Shown in pieces: positions 18,040 to 26,058 of a DNA stretch of 46,627 nt. A program made the translations under genes and the position numbers. Where the stretch lies: NCBI GenBank assembly GCA_015654575.1, contig JAATGR010000146.1:1-46627 (forward strand), read 5' to 3'. Under the pieces are notes generated by a model, which was given only the letters and a program-made list of their open reading frames with translations, ran no database searches and was not told the origin of the DNA. This DNA is from Actinomycetales bacterium. GTDB taxonomy: Bacteria; Actinomycetota; Actinomycetes; Actinomycetales; Microbacteriaceae. Numbering within the stretch: position 1 is the stretch's first letter; each line of letters opens with the position of its first letter.

Positions 18040-19142
18040 GAGCCAGATCCGTCCGGCGCGTAGATCGCGCGGGCGAGGGCGTCGAGCACACCGGCGGAGC
18101 GCGGACCGAAGGACAGGATCTCGCCGTCGGCCATGTCAACGAACCGGCGGTTCTGCCCAGCCGTGGTGATCGCGATGGCCGGCTTGTCCTGCAGGAGACC
18201 ATCGATTCCGCCGACGGAGGACAGGCCGTCGGTCATGACGAGGATCAGGTCCGGATCGGCGGCGACCATGGCCTCGTCCGTCATGGGTTTCATGCCGTCC
18301 CAGCCGAGTTCGGCTGCGACATCGATCCCACCCAGCGCATCGATCAGCTGGTCTGCGCCCGACCCCTCACCGAACAGGTAGTAGATGCCGGCAGAGCCAC
18401 GCAGGTAGAGGAAGATGATGCGGAGCTTGTCCTCTTCTGCCGTCGGGACGATCTCCGAGATCATGGCGGTCTCGGCATCCACCTGCGAGGTGATCTGTTC
18501 CGCCAGCGCCTCCCCCGCTGCGGGGGCGCCGAAGACCGCGGCGACGTCACGGGCCAGCTGCGCCGCCCCGTCGAAGGAAGCATCGTTGTCGACCGTGACG
18601 ACGGCGATTCCAACATCACGCAACTGCTCGATCACGTCGCGCGGGCCGACGGTGCCGTCGGTGATCACGAGCGTGGGCTTTAACGCGATGATTGCTTCGG
18701 CGTTGACGTCGATCGAGCCATTGGTGACCACCGGCAGATCGGCGGCACCGTCGAAAGTGGTCGCGATGTCGCGCCCGACCAGGGTGTCACCGAAGCCGAG
18801 GCCCCAGACCGTGCCGGCGATCGAACCGGCGATGTCGATGGCGATCACCCGCGAGTCGTCGGTGACCGTCACCTCGGTATCGCCACCCTGGTCGTGGGAG
18901 GTGACCGTCGCCGGAAGCGTCTGCGTTCGATCGGCATCGACGACCTCCACCGCCGCATCCGACATAACTGCCGTGGATGGCCCCTGGTACGACTGAGGGT
19001 CGCTGAGGACGTCGAGCTGGTCTAGCGGTGTGGTGTCGACGACCGCGCTGGTCTCGGTTGTCTGCGACGTCGACCCCGCGCAGCCGACCAGCGTGACGGC
19101 GAGCGCTGCGGCAGCGATCAGTGCGCCGAGCCGACGCCTCAC
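18036..19142 (-). CDS. hmuT: heme/hemin ABC transporter substrate-binding lipoprotein
   Basis: Lipobox LAVTLVGCAG; periplasmic-binding fold (DTLVGRDIATTFDGAADLPVVTNG..NAEAIIALKPTLVITDG); next to hmuU/hmuV. Confidence 0.9.
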   Translation of the reverse strand: MRRRLGALIAAAALAVTLVGCAGSTSQTTETSAVVDTTPLDQLDVLSDPQSYQGPSTAVMSDAAVEVVDADRTQTLPATVTSHDQGGDTEVTVTDDSRVIAIDIAGSIAGTVWGLGFGDTLVGRDIATTFDGAADLPVVTNGSIDVNAEAIIALKPTLVITDGTVGPRDVIEQLRDVGIAVVTVDNDASFDGAAQLARDVAAVFGAPAAGEALAEQITSQVDAETAMISEIVPTAEEDKLRIIFLYLRGSAGIYYLFGEGSGADQLIDALGGIDVAAELGWDGMKPMTDEAMVAADPDLILVMTDGLSSVGGIDGLLQDKPAIAITTAGQNRRFVDMADGEILSFGPRSAGVLDALARAIYAPDGSGS

Positions 19143-19978
19143 AGACCGTCGCCGCCCCCGCGCCGGCCTTTGCTTCGCCGGCGGCGGACGCTGACGATTC
19201 CGAGCACGACGACTCCGATCACGAGCACGCCGATCACCACGACGCCCGCGAGCCAGGGCGCCACCGACGTGTCATCGACCGCGGGCGCAGCATCGGAGGC
19301 GTCGGCACTCGGTTCGGCCGTCGTCGCGTCGTCAACGGCGCAGGACAGATCGGCGGTGAACGTCAGCGCATCGAAAGCGGTGCCCGCCTCGTAGTTGCCG
19401 AACGCCGTGAAACCCTCGGCGGTGATCGCCGTGGGCACGGCCGTACCCGAGATGCTGTCATCGGTGATGGTCAGCGGCGCGGACGTGACGTCGAGCGAGA
19501 CGAAAGGTGTCTGCGCGTAGGACTGCACGTTGTCGGTATTACCCGCCAGGGCGTCGTCCATTGTGAGCCCCTCGACGTCGAGCAGGAGCTGCGCGGTGCC
19601 GTCGGCGGCGAGCACGAGGGTCGGGTTGGCGATGGTCGTGTCGAGCAAGCCATCATGGCCGGTGAACTCGACGCCGCCGGCGAAGTTGATCTCACCGACA
19701 CCGGTTGACGGGTCGTAGCTTCCCGTCGCCGCCGGCCACGAGAACTCCGGCGTCGCGTACGTCGCAGGAGCGATCTCAGTCCAGGTGCCATTGGCTATCG
19801 TGCCCGAGATGTACGCGCGGAACGACTGTTTGAAACCCCAGGTGAGTGCGCCGTCGAGGACGATGCACTCACTGGCCGCAGTCGTGGATTCGGCCGCAGA
19901 CGCGGGCGCAGCGACCAACACGGGGAACGCGAGGGACGCGGCAAGAGCAGCGGCGAGAAACGTGGATGTCCGGCGCAT
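19139..19978 (-). CDS. HtaA-domain protein, single domain with C-terminal TM anchor
   Basis: Signal peptide; LDGALTWGFKQSFRAYISGTIANGTW...; C-terminal TM WLAGVVVIGVLVIGVVVLGIVSVRRRR; ATGA overlap with hmuT. Confidence 0.9.
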   Translation of the reverse strand: MRRTSTFLAAALAASLAFPVLVAAPASAAESTTAASECIVLDGALTWGFKQSFRAYISGTIANGTWTEIAPATYATPEFSWPAATGSYDPSTGVGEINFAGGVEFTGHDGLLDTTIANPTLVLAADGTAQLLLDVEGLTMDDALAGNTDNVQSYAQTPFVSLDVTSAPLTITDDSISGTAVPTAITAEGFTAFGNYEAGTAFDALTFTADLSCAVDDATTAEPSADASDAAPAVDDTSVAPWLAGVVVIGVLVIGVVVLGIVSVRRRRSKGRRGGGDGL

Positions 19979-20018
19979 GGAAGACTGCCGATCTTTCGGG
20001 AAGGTGTCGGGAGGAAGA

Positions 20019-20037
20019 TTAGGAATGCCTAACCGAT
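20019..20037. promoter_or_regulatory. DtxR/IdeR-like iron box upstream of the htaA-hmuTUV operon
   Basis: TTAGGAATGCCTAACCGAT: dyad TTAGG-N4-CCTAA, 13/19 to DtxR consensus by eye, about 40 bp upstream of the start codon. Confidence 0.7.
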
Positions 20038-20083
20038 CTTCTCAGAATACCCGGCGCCCTGTCATGCCTGACCCTCGCCGGGA

Positions 20084-20452
20084 TCACGGTCGCAGCGGCA
20101 GCAGCGCGGAGAGGTCCGCCCGTGTTCCCGAGGCCGTGATGAGACCGGCGCCGGCGGCATCCGACCAGGAGCGGGATCCGGTCGCCAGCGCGATCCACGT
20201 CTCCGGATCGGTCTCGACCACGTTCGGTGGTGTGCCGCGGGTGTGGCGCGGCCCGTCGACCACCTGGACGGCGCCGAACGGCGGCACCCGCACCTCAACC
20301 GTGTGACCGGGCGCCTTCTCTTCCAGCAGCTGCAACAGGTAGCGCACCGCGGTCGCACGGTCGGCGCGCGACACCGCCTCACCGGCATCCGTCGCGGCAG
20401 CGAGCACCGCCAGCGCCGCGCGCCCGTCGCCGGTGGGGATCTGCCGTGCCAT
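20084..20452 (-). CDS. sterol carrier (SCP-like) family protein
   Basis: 122 aa MARQIPTGDGRAALAVLAAATDAGEAVSRADRATAVRYLLQLLEEKAPGHTVEVRVPPFGAVQVVDGPRHTRGTPPNVVETDPETWIALA...; family seen near pur genes in Actinobacteria. Confidence 0.75.
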   Translation of the reverse strand: MARQIPTGDGRAALAVLAAATDAGEAVSRADRATAVRYLLQLLEEKAPGHTVEVRVPPFGAVQVVDGPRHTRGTPPNVVETDPETWIALATGSRSWSDAAGAGLITASGTRADLSALLPLRP

Positions 20453-20470
20453 GCCTCCACGCTACGCGTT

Positions 20471-20540
20471 CATCACTCAGGCAGATCCGCGGCTGAGCCG
20501 CCTGCGACCGCCTCGGAGGGGCGGATCTGCCTGAGTGATG
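20471..20540. repeat. 20-bp perfect inverted repeat (30-nt spacer)
   Basis: CATCACTCAGGCAGATCCGC (20471-20490) and GCGGATCTGCCTGAGTGATG (20521-20540). Confidence 0.95.
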
Positions 20541-20603
20541 CGCAGGGCGGCGCGGCGCTCGCCGGGGACTCGGTGCGGCGCAAGCCCCGGATAGGCTGAC
20601 CCG

Positions 20604-21872
20604 GTGAGAATCCTCGTCCTCGGCTCCGGTGCGCGCGAGCACGCCATCGTCCTCGCTCTCCGCGCCGAGCAGGCCCCGCACGAGATCTTCGCCGCACCGG
20701 GGAACGCCGGAATCGCCGGCGATGCCACGGTCATCACCCTCGACGCGAACGACCCGGTAGCGGTCGCCGACCACGCGAACACCCACTCGATCGATCTGGT
20801 CGTCATCGGACCAGAGGCGCCGCTCGTCGCGGGCGTCGCCGACGCGCTGCGCGAGCGTGGGATCCCGGTCTTCGGCCCGGGCAAGGCGGCCGCCCAGCTG
20901 GAGGGATCGAAGACGTTCGCGAAGCGCGTGATGGAGGCCGCGGGCGTGCCCACCGGCCGCGCGATCCGTGCCCGGACCCTCGCTGAGGTCGAGGTCGCTC
21001 TCGACACGCTCGGCGCCCCCCACGTCGTTAAGGCTGATGGCTTGGCCGCCGGCAAGGGCGTGCTCGTTACCCCCGACCGCGCCGCAGCCCTCGCCCACGC
21101 CGAGGAGTACCTTCCCGGCGGCCCGGTGCTGATCGAGGAGTTCCTTTCGGGTCCAGAGGTCTCGCTCTTCTTCCTCAGCGACGGCGACACCGTTCGGCCG
21201 CTCAGCCCCGCACAGGACTACAAACGGCTCCGCGACGACGACGAGGGCCCGAACACCGGCGGCATGGGCGCATACTCCCCGTTGCCCTGGCTCGACGACC
21301 GGTTCGGCAGCGAAAAGGCCTTCGTCGACCTCGTCACGAGGACCGTCGCAGAGCCCGTTATCCGACAGTTGGACGCCGAGGGAACCCCCTTCATCGGCCT
21401 GCTCTACGCCGGGCTGATCCTCACGGACGACGGGGTGAAGGTCATCGAGTTCAACGCGCGGTTCGGCGACCCGGAGACGCAGGTCGTGCTCCCCCGTCTC
21501 CTCGATCCGCTGTCCGAGCTGTTGCGCGCTGCCGCGGTCGGCACCCTCGAAGACGTGACCCGCCCGGCCTTCGCGGACACCGCAGCCGTCACCGTCGTGG
21601 TCGCCAGCGAGGGCTACCCGCAGGCACCGGTCGCCGGGCGCGCGCTGTCGGGGTTGGACGCCGCATCCGCGATCGAGGGCGTGCATCTCGCGCACGCCGC
21701 CACCGCGGAGCGCGACGGCGGACTCGTCGCCACCGGCGGCCGGGTACTGAACGTCATCGCCGTCGGCACGACGTTCGACCAGGCCCGACAACGCGCCTAC
21801 CAGGCGATCGACGAGATCACTCTGCCCGGCGCGCAGTACCGGCGCGACATCGCTGCGCGCGTCAGCGACTGA
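20604..21872 (+). CDS. purD: phosphoribosylamine--glycine ligase
   Basis: MRILVLGSGAREHAIVLAL...GPEAPLVAGVADALRERGIPVFGPGKAAAQLEGSK...NTGGMGAYSP. Confidence 0.97.
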   Translation: MRILVLGSGAREHAIVLALRAEQAPHEIFAAPGNAGIAGDATVITLDANDPVAVADHANTHSIDLVVIGPEAPLVAGVADALRERGIPVFGPGKAAAQLEGSKTFAKRVMEAAGVPTGRAIRARTLAEVEVALDTLGAPHVVKADGLAAGKGVLVTPDRAAALAHAEEYLPGGPVLIEEFLSGPEVSLFFLSDGDTVRPLSPAQDYKRLRDDDEGPNTGGMGAYSPLPWLDDRFGSEKAFVDLVTRTVAEPVIRQLDAEGTPFIGLLYAGLILTDDGVKVIEFNARFGDPETQVVLPRLLDPLSELLRAAAVGTLEDVTRPAFADTAAVTVVVASEGYPQAPVAGRALSGLDAASAIEGVHLAHAATAERDGGLVATGGRVLNVIAVGTTFDQARQRAYQAIDEITLPGAQYRRDIAARVSD

Positions 21873-21986
21873 GGGACCCGACGCGCGGCAGGGAAGGCGC
21901 TGCGCCCACGACAGGGACGCGCTCTCGCGGGATCGCCAGGACTCCGCGCACCGAAGGCCGATCCGGTCTCTGAATTTCGACGTATG

Positions 21987-22013
21987 GTAGAAGATGTTCT
22001 ACGCTCCGTAGAA
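21987..22013. promoter_or_regulatory. dyad array GTAGAA-N4-TTCTAC-N5-GTAGAA upstream of cydA
   Basis: GTAGAA 21987-21992, TTCTAC 21997-22002, GTAGAA 22008-22013; 21 bp between same-orientation half-sites. Confidence 0.75.
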
Positions 22014-22039
22014 ACTTTGACACCGACCTCGAGGATCCC

Positions 22040-23647
22040 GTGGAGCTCGACCCCCTGCTGATCGCCCGCTGGCAATTCGGCATCACCACCGTCTACCACT
22101 ACTGGATGGTCCCGCTGACCATCGGGCTGGGACCGATCCTGGTCGGGATGCAGGCGCGGTGGGTACGCACCGGCCGCGAGATCTACCTGCGCATGACGAA
22201 GTTCTGGGGAAAGATCTTCCTGATCAACTTCATCATGGGCGTGGCCACCGGCATCGTGCAGGAGTTCCAGTTCGGACTCGCCTGGAGCGAGTACTCGCGC
22301 TTTGTCGGCGACGTCTTCGGCGCTCCGCTGGCGATGGAGGGGATGCTCGCGTTCTTCTTCGAGTCGATCTTCCTGGGGCTGTGGATCTTCGGCTGGGATC
22401 GCCTCCCCAGACGTCTCCACCTGTTCATGCTGTGCGGCGCCGTGCTGGCCAGCGTCCTGTCGGCGTACTTCATCATCGTGGCCAACTCGTGGATGCAGCA
22501 TCCGGTGGGCGCCGAGTTGATCGACGGCCGCGCCGTGCTCACCGACATCGTCGCCGTTCTCACCAACAACACTGCGCTCGCCGCCTTCGCCCACGCGATC
22601 TGCGGTGCGGCCGCCGTCGGTGCCGGCGTCGTCGTGGGCGTGTCCTGGTACCACCTGTGGCGGCGCCGCCACGACGGCATCGACACCGTCGACGCCACCG
22701 GTCGCGTCGTGGTGGGCCAGGCCCCGGAGATCGCCGGGCGCGACCGGCTCGACCACTCCATGTGGCTGCGCTCGCTACGGATCGGGGCCGTCGTCGGCAT
22801 CCTCGCGTTCGGCAGCGTAGCGCTGACCGGCGACGAACTGGGCAAACTCATGTACGAGCAGCAGCCGCTGAAGATGGCCAGCGCGGAGGGCGCGTGCCAC
22901 ACCGGTACGTCGTTCTCGGTACTGACCATCGGCAACCTCGGCTCGGAGAGCTGCGACGACATCACCACCGTCATCGAGATCCCGGGGATTCTGTCCTTCC
23001 TCGCCAAGGGCGACTTCACGACCGACGTGCCCGGGATCAACGACCTGCTGCCGGTCTACCAGGCGCTTTACGGCGAGACCTATCCCGACGATGCGGCCTA
23101 CGGCGACTATGCCGGCCAGGAGATCGACTACCTCCCGGTCCTCGAGGTGACCTACTGGGGCTTCCGGTTCATGATCGGCTTCGGCGCGGCCGCGGCCGGT
23201 GTGTGCGTGCTGACGCTCTGGCTCACCCGCAAGGGGACGGTCCCGGCATCGCGGTGGATGATGCGACTCGCCGTACTCTCGATCGGCGCATCCTTCGCGG
23301 CCAACACCGCCGGGTGGGTCTTCACGGAGATGGGCAGGCAGCCGTTCGTCGTGGTGCCGAACCAAGAGTCCAACAACGCCATCTTCATGTTCACGGCCGC
23401 CGCCGTCTCCCCCGGCGTTTCCGGCGGCGAACTGCTGTTCAGCGTCTGCGCGTTCACCGTGCTCTACGCGACGATGCTCGTCGTGGAGCTGTTCCTCATG
23501 GTGCGCTACGTGCGCGGCGGCGCGGCTTCGGGCATGCCCTCGCTGGAGCATCCGCTCGACGACGACCATCACGCGCCGCCGGGTGCTGCCGGGACATCGA
23601 CGGCGTCGAAGGAGGGAGAGGACTATGTGCTCGAATCGGCGTTCTGA
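22040..23647 (+). CDS. cydA: cytochrome bd ubiquinol oxidase subunit I
   Basis: GTG 22040; MELDPLLIARWQFGITTVYHYWMVPLTIGLGPILV...EFQFGLAWSEYSRFVGDVFGAPLAMEGMLAFFFES... Confidence 0.96.
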   Translation: MELDPLLIARWQFGITTVYHYWMVPLTIGLGPILVGMQARWVRTGREIYLRMTKFWGKIFLINFIMGVATGIVQEFQFGLAWSEYSRFVGDVFGAPLAMEGMLAFFFESIFLGLWIFGWDRLPRRLHLFMLCGAVLASVLSAYFIIVANSWMQHPVGAELIDGRAVLTDIVAVLTNNTALAAFAHAICGAAAVGAGVVVGVSWYHLWRRRHDGIDTVDATGRVVVGQAPEIAGRDRLDHSMWLRSLRIGAVVGILAFGSVALTGDELGKLMYEQQPLKMASAEGACHTGTSFSVLTIGNLGSESCDDITTVIEIPGILSFLAKGDFTTDVPGINDLLPVYQALYGETYPDDAAYGDYAGQEIDYLPVLEVTYWGFRFMIGFGAAAAGVCVLTLWLTRKGTVPASRWMMRLAVLSIGASFAANTAGWVFTEMGRQPFVVVPNQESNNAIFMFTAAAVSPGVSGGELLFSVCAFTVLYATMLVVELFLMVRYVRGGAASGMPSLEHPLDDDHHAPPGAAGTSTASKEGEDYVLESAF

Positions 23648-23680
23648 CCTACGGTCCGCCCCGGCCGCGGGGCCCCGGCG

Positions 23681-24745
23681 ATGATCGATCTGCCCACCCT
23701 GTGGTTCGTGGTCGTAGCCGTGCTTTGGTTCGGATACCTCATGCTGGAGTGCTTCGACATGGGCGTCGGCATGCATCTCTTCCTCATCGCGCGCTCGCCG
23801 CTGCAGCGCCGGGTGCTGCTGAACACGATCGGGCCGTTCTGGGACGGCAACGAGGTGTGGCTGATCACGGCCGGAGCCGCGACCTTCGCGGCATTCCCGT
23901 CCTGGTACGCGTCGCTATTCTCTGGCCTTTACATCCCCCTGGTGATCGTTCTGCTGGCGCTCATCGTTCGCGCGATCGCCATCGAATACCGCAGCAAGCA
24001 CCACACCGAACGGTGGACTCGCACCTGGGACGTGGGCATCGCCGCAGGGTCGCTGATCGCGTCGTTCGGGGTCGGGGCCATGCTCGCCGTGACCACGACC
24101 GGGCTGCCGATCGACGCGGCGGGCAACCGGGTGGGCGGGGCCTGGGCCTGGCTGAGCGCACCGGCGGTGATCGGCGGACTGGCGCTCGTCGGCTTCAGCC
24201 TCGTCCACGGCGCCACGTTCCTGACCCTCCGCTCGCGCGGCCCGGTGCGTGCGCGCGCTCGCGCCTTCGTACTGCGGTGGACGCCGCTGGCGATCGTGCC
24301 CCTGATCGTCTGGGTGCTGTGGGTGCAGCTCCAGTCGGGCTGGTGGCTCACCTGGGCGGCAACGGCCGCGGCGACGCTGCTGCTCGCGGGGTCCTGGGTG
24401 CTGCAACGACGCGGCAGGGAAGGATTCGCCTTCGCTCTGATGGCGGGGTTCCTGGCGCTCGGCGTGGGCGGCATGTTCGCGGCGGTGTACCCGGTCGTCC
24501 TGCCGTCGACGCTGGACGCGGCCTTCGACCTCGATGTCTGGAACGCCGCCAGCGGCGACTACACCCTGCGAGTGATGTCGATCGTCGCGTTGTTCGGCGT
24601 TCCCGCGGTGATCGCAACGCAGGCCTGGAGCTACTGGGTGTTCCGGCGACGACTGTCCGAACGGAACATCCCGCCGCTGCACGAGATCCGCCCGGCCGTG
24701 CGACGTGCGCAGCCGACGCCGGCACAGCCCTTCGACAAGCTGTAG
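23681..24745 (+). CDS. cydB: cytochrome bd ubiquinol oxidase subunit II
   Basis: MIDLPTLWFVVVAVLWFGYLMLECFDMGVGMHLF...GPFWDGNEVWLITAGAATFAAFPSWYASLFSG. Confidence 0.96.
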   Translation: MIDLPTLWFVVVAVLWFGYLMLECFDMGVGMHLFLIARSPLQRRVLLNTIGPFWDGNEVWLITAGAATFAAFPSWYASLFSGLYIPLVIVLLALIVRAIAIEYRSKHHTERWTRTWDVGIAAGSLIASFGVGAMLAVTTTGLPIDAAGNRVGGAWAWLSAPAVIGGLALVGFSLVHGATFLTLRSRGPVRARARAFVLRWTPLAIVPLIVWVLWVQLQSGWWLTWAATAAATLLLAGSWVLQRRGREGFAFALMAGFLALGVGGMFAAVYPVVLPSTLDAAFDLDVWNAASGDYTLRVMSIVALFGVPAVIATQAWSYWVFRRRLSERNIPPLHEIRPAVRRAQPTPAQPFDKL

Positions 24746-24791
24746 AATTTATTGCAGAGCATCCGACGCCGACGTGAAGGGGGATCCGACC

Positions 24792-25166
24792 ATGGCCTCG
24801 CTGGGAGACTTGGAGCGCGCAGTGATGGACGTCCTCTGGGATGCCGGCGATGTCGACCTGACCGCCTACGACGTGCAAGACCGGCTGAACGGCGTCCACC
24901 CCCGGAGCCTCGCGGTCACGACGCTGCTGACCGTCCTCTCCCGGCTGGCGAAGAAGGGTCTCGTGAGCTGCGACCGTTCGGTCAGGCCCCATCATTACCG
25001 GGCCACGGCATCGCGCTCGACCCACGTCGCCACGCTCATGAACGAGGTCCTCGGCGAGGCGGTCGACCACCGGGCCGTGCTGGAGAGATTCGTGGGGCAG
25101 GTGTCGGCGGAGGACGCCGCCGTGCTGCGCCGCCTGCTCTCCTCCGACGGTTCCGCCGCCGTATGA
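24792..25166 (+). CDS. BlaI/MecI/CopY family transcriptional repressor
   Basis: MASLGDLERAVMDVLWDAGDVDLTAYDVQDRLNGVHPRSLAVTTLLTVLSRLAKKGLVSCDRSVRPHHYRATASR. Confidence 0.9.
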   Translation: MASLGDLERAVMDVLWDAGDVDLTAYDVQDRLNGVHPRSLAVTTLLTVLSRLAKKGLVSCDRSVRPHHYRATASRSTHVATLMNEVLGEAVDHRAVLERFVGQVSAEDAAVLRRLLSSDGSAAV

Positions 25167-25170
25167 CGGC

Positions 25171-25950
25171 ATGACGTCGACGCAGCTGGTGGCTCTGGCC
25201 TCGGCGCTCTTCCTGGCCGCCGCCGCCGCGGTGCTCGCCTGGCCGGTTCCCATCGCGCTGTCACGGGCGGGGTGGCCGGCGCGAACCCCCGCCCGTGGGC
25301 TGCTGATCTGGCAGGCGATCGGTGTCGTGGGCGGGCTGTCGATGATCGGCGCGCTGCTGTGTGCCGGGCTCGCGGCCCTGCCGCAACATCCACTCCTGTC
25401 CGCCCTCCCGGCGGCCGCCCTGGCCGTCTACCTACTCACCCACCTGGCCGTCACCGTGGCGCAGGTGCTGCGGCAACGGCGGCGGCACCACGCGCTGCTC
25501 GCGATGCTGACGGCGCCGCATCCCACCCGCGCCCGCACGCGGGTGATCGACGACGCCGTGCCGGTGGCCTACTGTCTGCCGCGGGGGGTGGGATCGGTGA
25601 CCGTGCTGTCGCGGGGACTTCTGGAGACCCTGGCGCCGGAAGAGCTTGCTGCGGTCATCGCACACGAGCGCGCCCATGTGGAGCAGCGGCACGACCTCCT
25701 GCTGCTGGCCTTCCGCGCCTGGCGGGCCGCACTGCCCTGGTTTCCCATCGCCGCGCGCGCGGAGGAAGAGGTGGCCGCCCTGGTGGAGATGCTCGCCGAC
25801 GACGTCGCACGCCGCTCGGTGTCCACCGATGCGTTGGCGCGGGCGATCCTCGCGGTCGGCGGCAGCGGCAGCGCCGGGGGCGTCACCGCCACGACCGGCG
25901 GCGAGGGTTCGCCGCGGATGCGCGATCGCTTCCGGCGGCTCGTTCCCTGA
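25171..25950 (+). CDS. M56 (BlaR1-like) membrane metallopeptidase without an obvious sensor domain
   Basis: N-terminal TM helices, EELAAVIAHERAHVEQRHD (HExxH); 259 aa, ends soon after the protease region. Confidence 0.85.
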   Translation: MTSTQLVALASALFLAAAAAVLAWPVPIALSRAGWPARTPARGLLIWQAIGVVGGLSMIGALLCAGLAALPQHPLLSALPAAALAVYLLTHLAVTVAQVLRQRRRHHALLAMLTAPHPTRARTRVIDDAVPVAYCLPRGVGSVTVLSRGLLETLAPEELAAVIAHERAHVEQRHDLLLLAFRAWRAALPWFPIAARAEEEVAALVEMLADDVARRSVSTDALARAILAVGGSGSAGGVTATTGGEGSPRMRDRFRRLVP

Positions 25951-25977
25951 CCGAGGCAGGCATCGCTCGTCTGCGGT

Positions 25978-26044
25978 GTCGCAGAATTGCGCTTATGTCG
26001 CAGGATTCCGGCGAAAATCTGCGGCATAGGCGCGATCTTGCGAC
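25978..26044. repeat. imperfect intergenic inverted repeat (REP-like / bidirectional terminator)
   Basis: Arms 25978-26003 and 26019-26044, 26 nt each, 21/26 identical as inverted repeat; contains four GTCGCARRATT-like units. Confidence 0.8.
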
Positions 26045-26058
26045 GAACCCCGAGCACC

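Noticed and set aside
16961-18202. N-terminal half of the 678-aa ORF ending at 16166
   Set aside because: Only the part from ATG 16960 is HmuV; the rest is out-of-frame hmuU sequence.
20379-21791. 470-aa minus-strand ORF
   Set aside because: Antisense to purD; no conserved motifs.
22159-24777. 872-aa plus-strand ORF overlapping cydA and cydB
   Set aside because: R/H/G-rich frame-shifted shadow of cydAB, no recognisable domain; typical GC-rich artefact.
24792-25950. BlaI/BlaR pair as a beta-lactam resistance module
   Set aside because: No beta-lactamase or PBP2a beside it, and the M56 protein lacks the penicillin-sensor domain; linkage is to cydAB.
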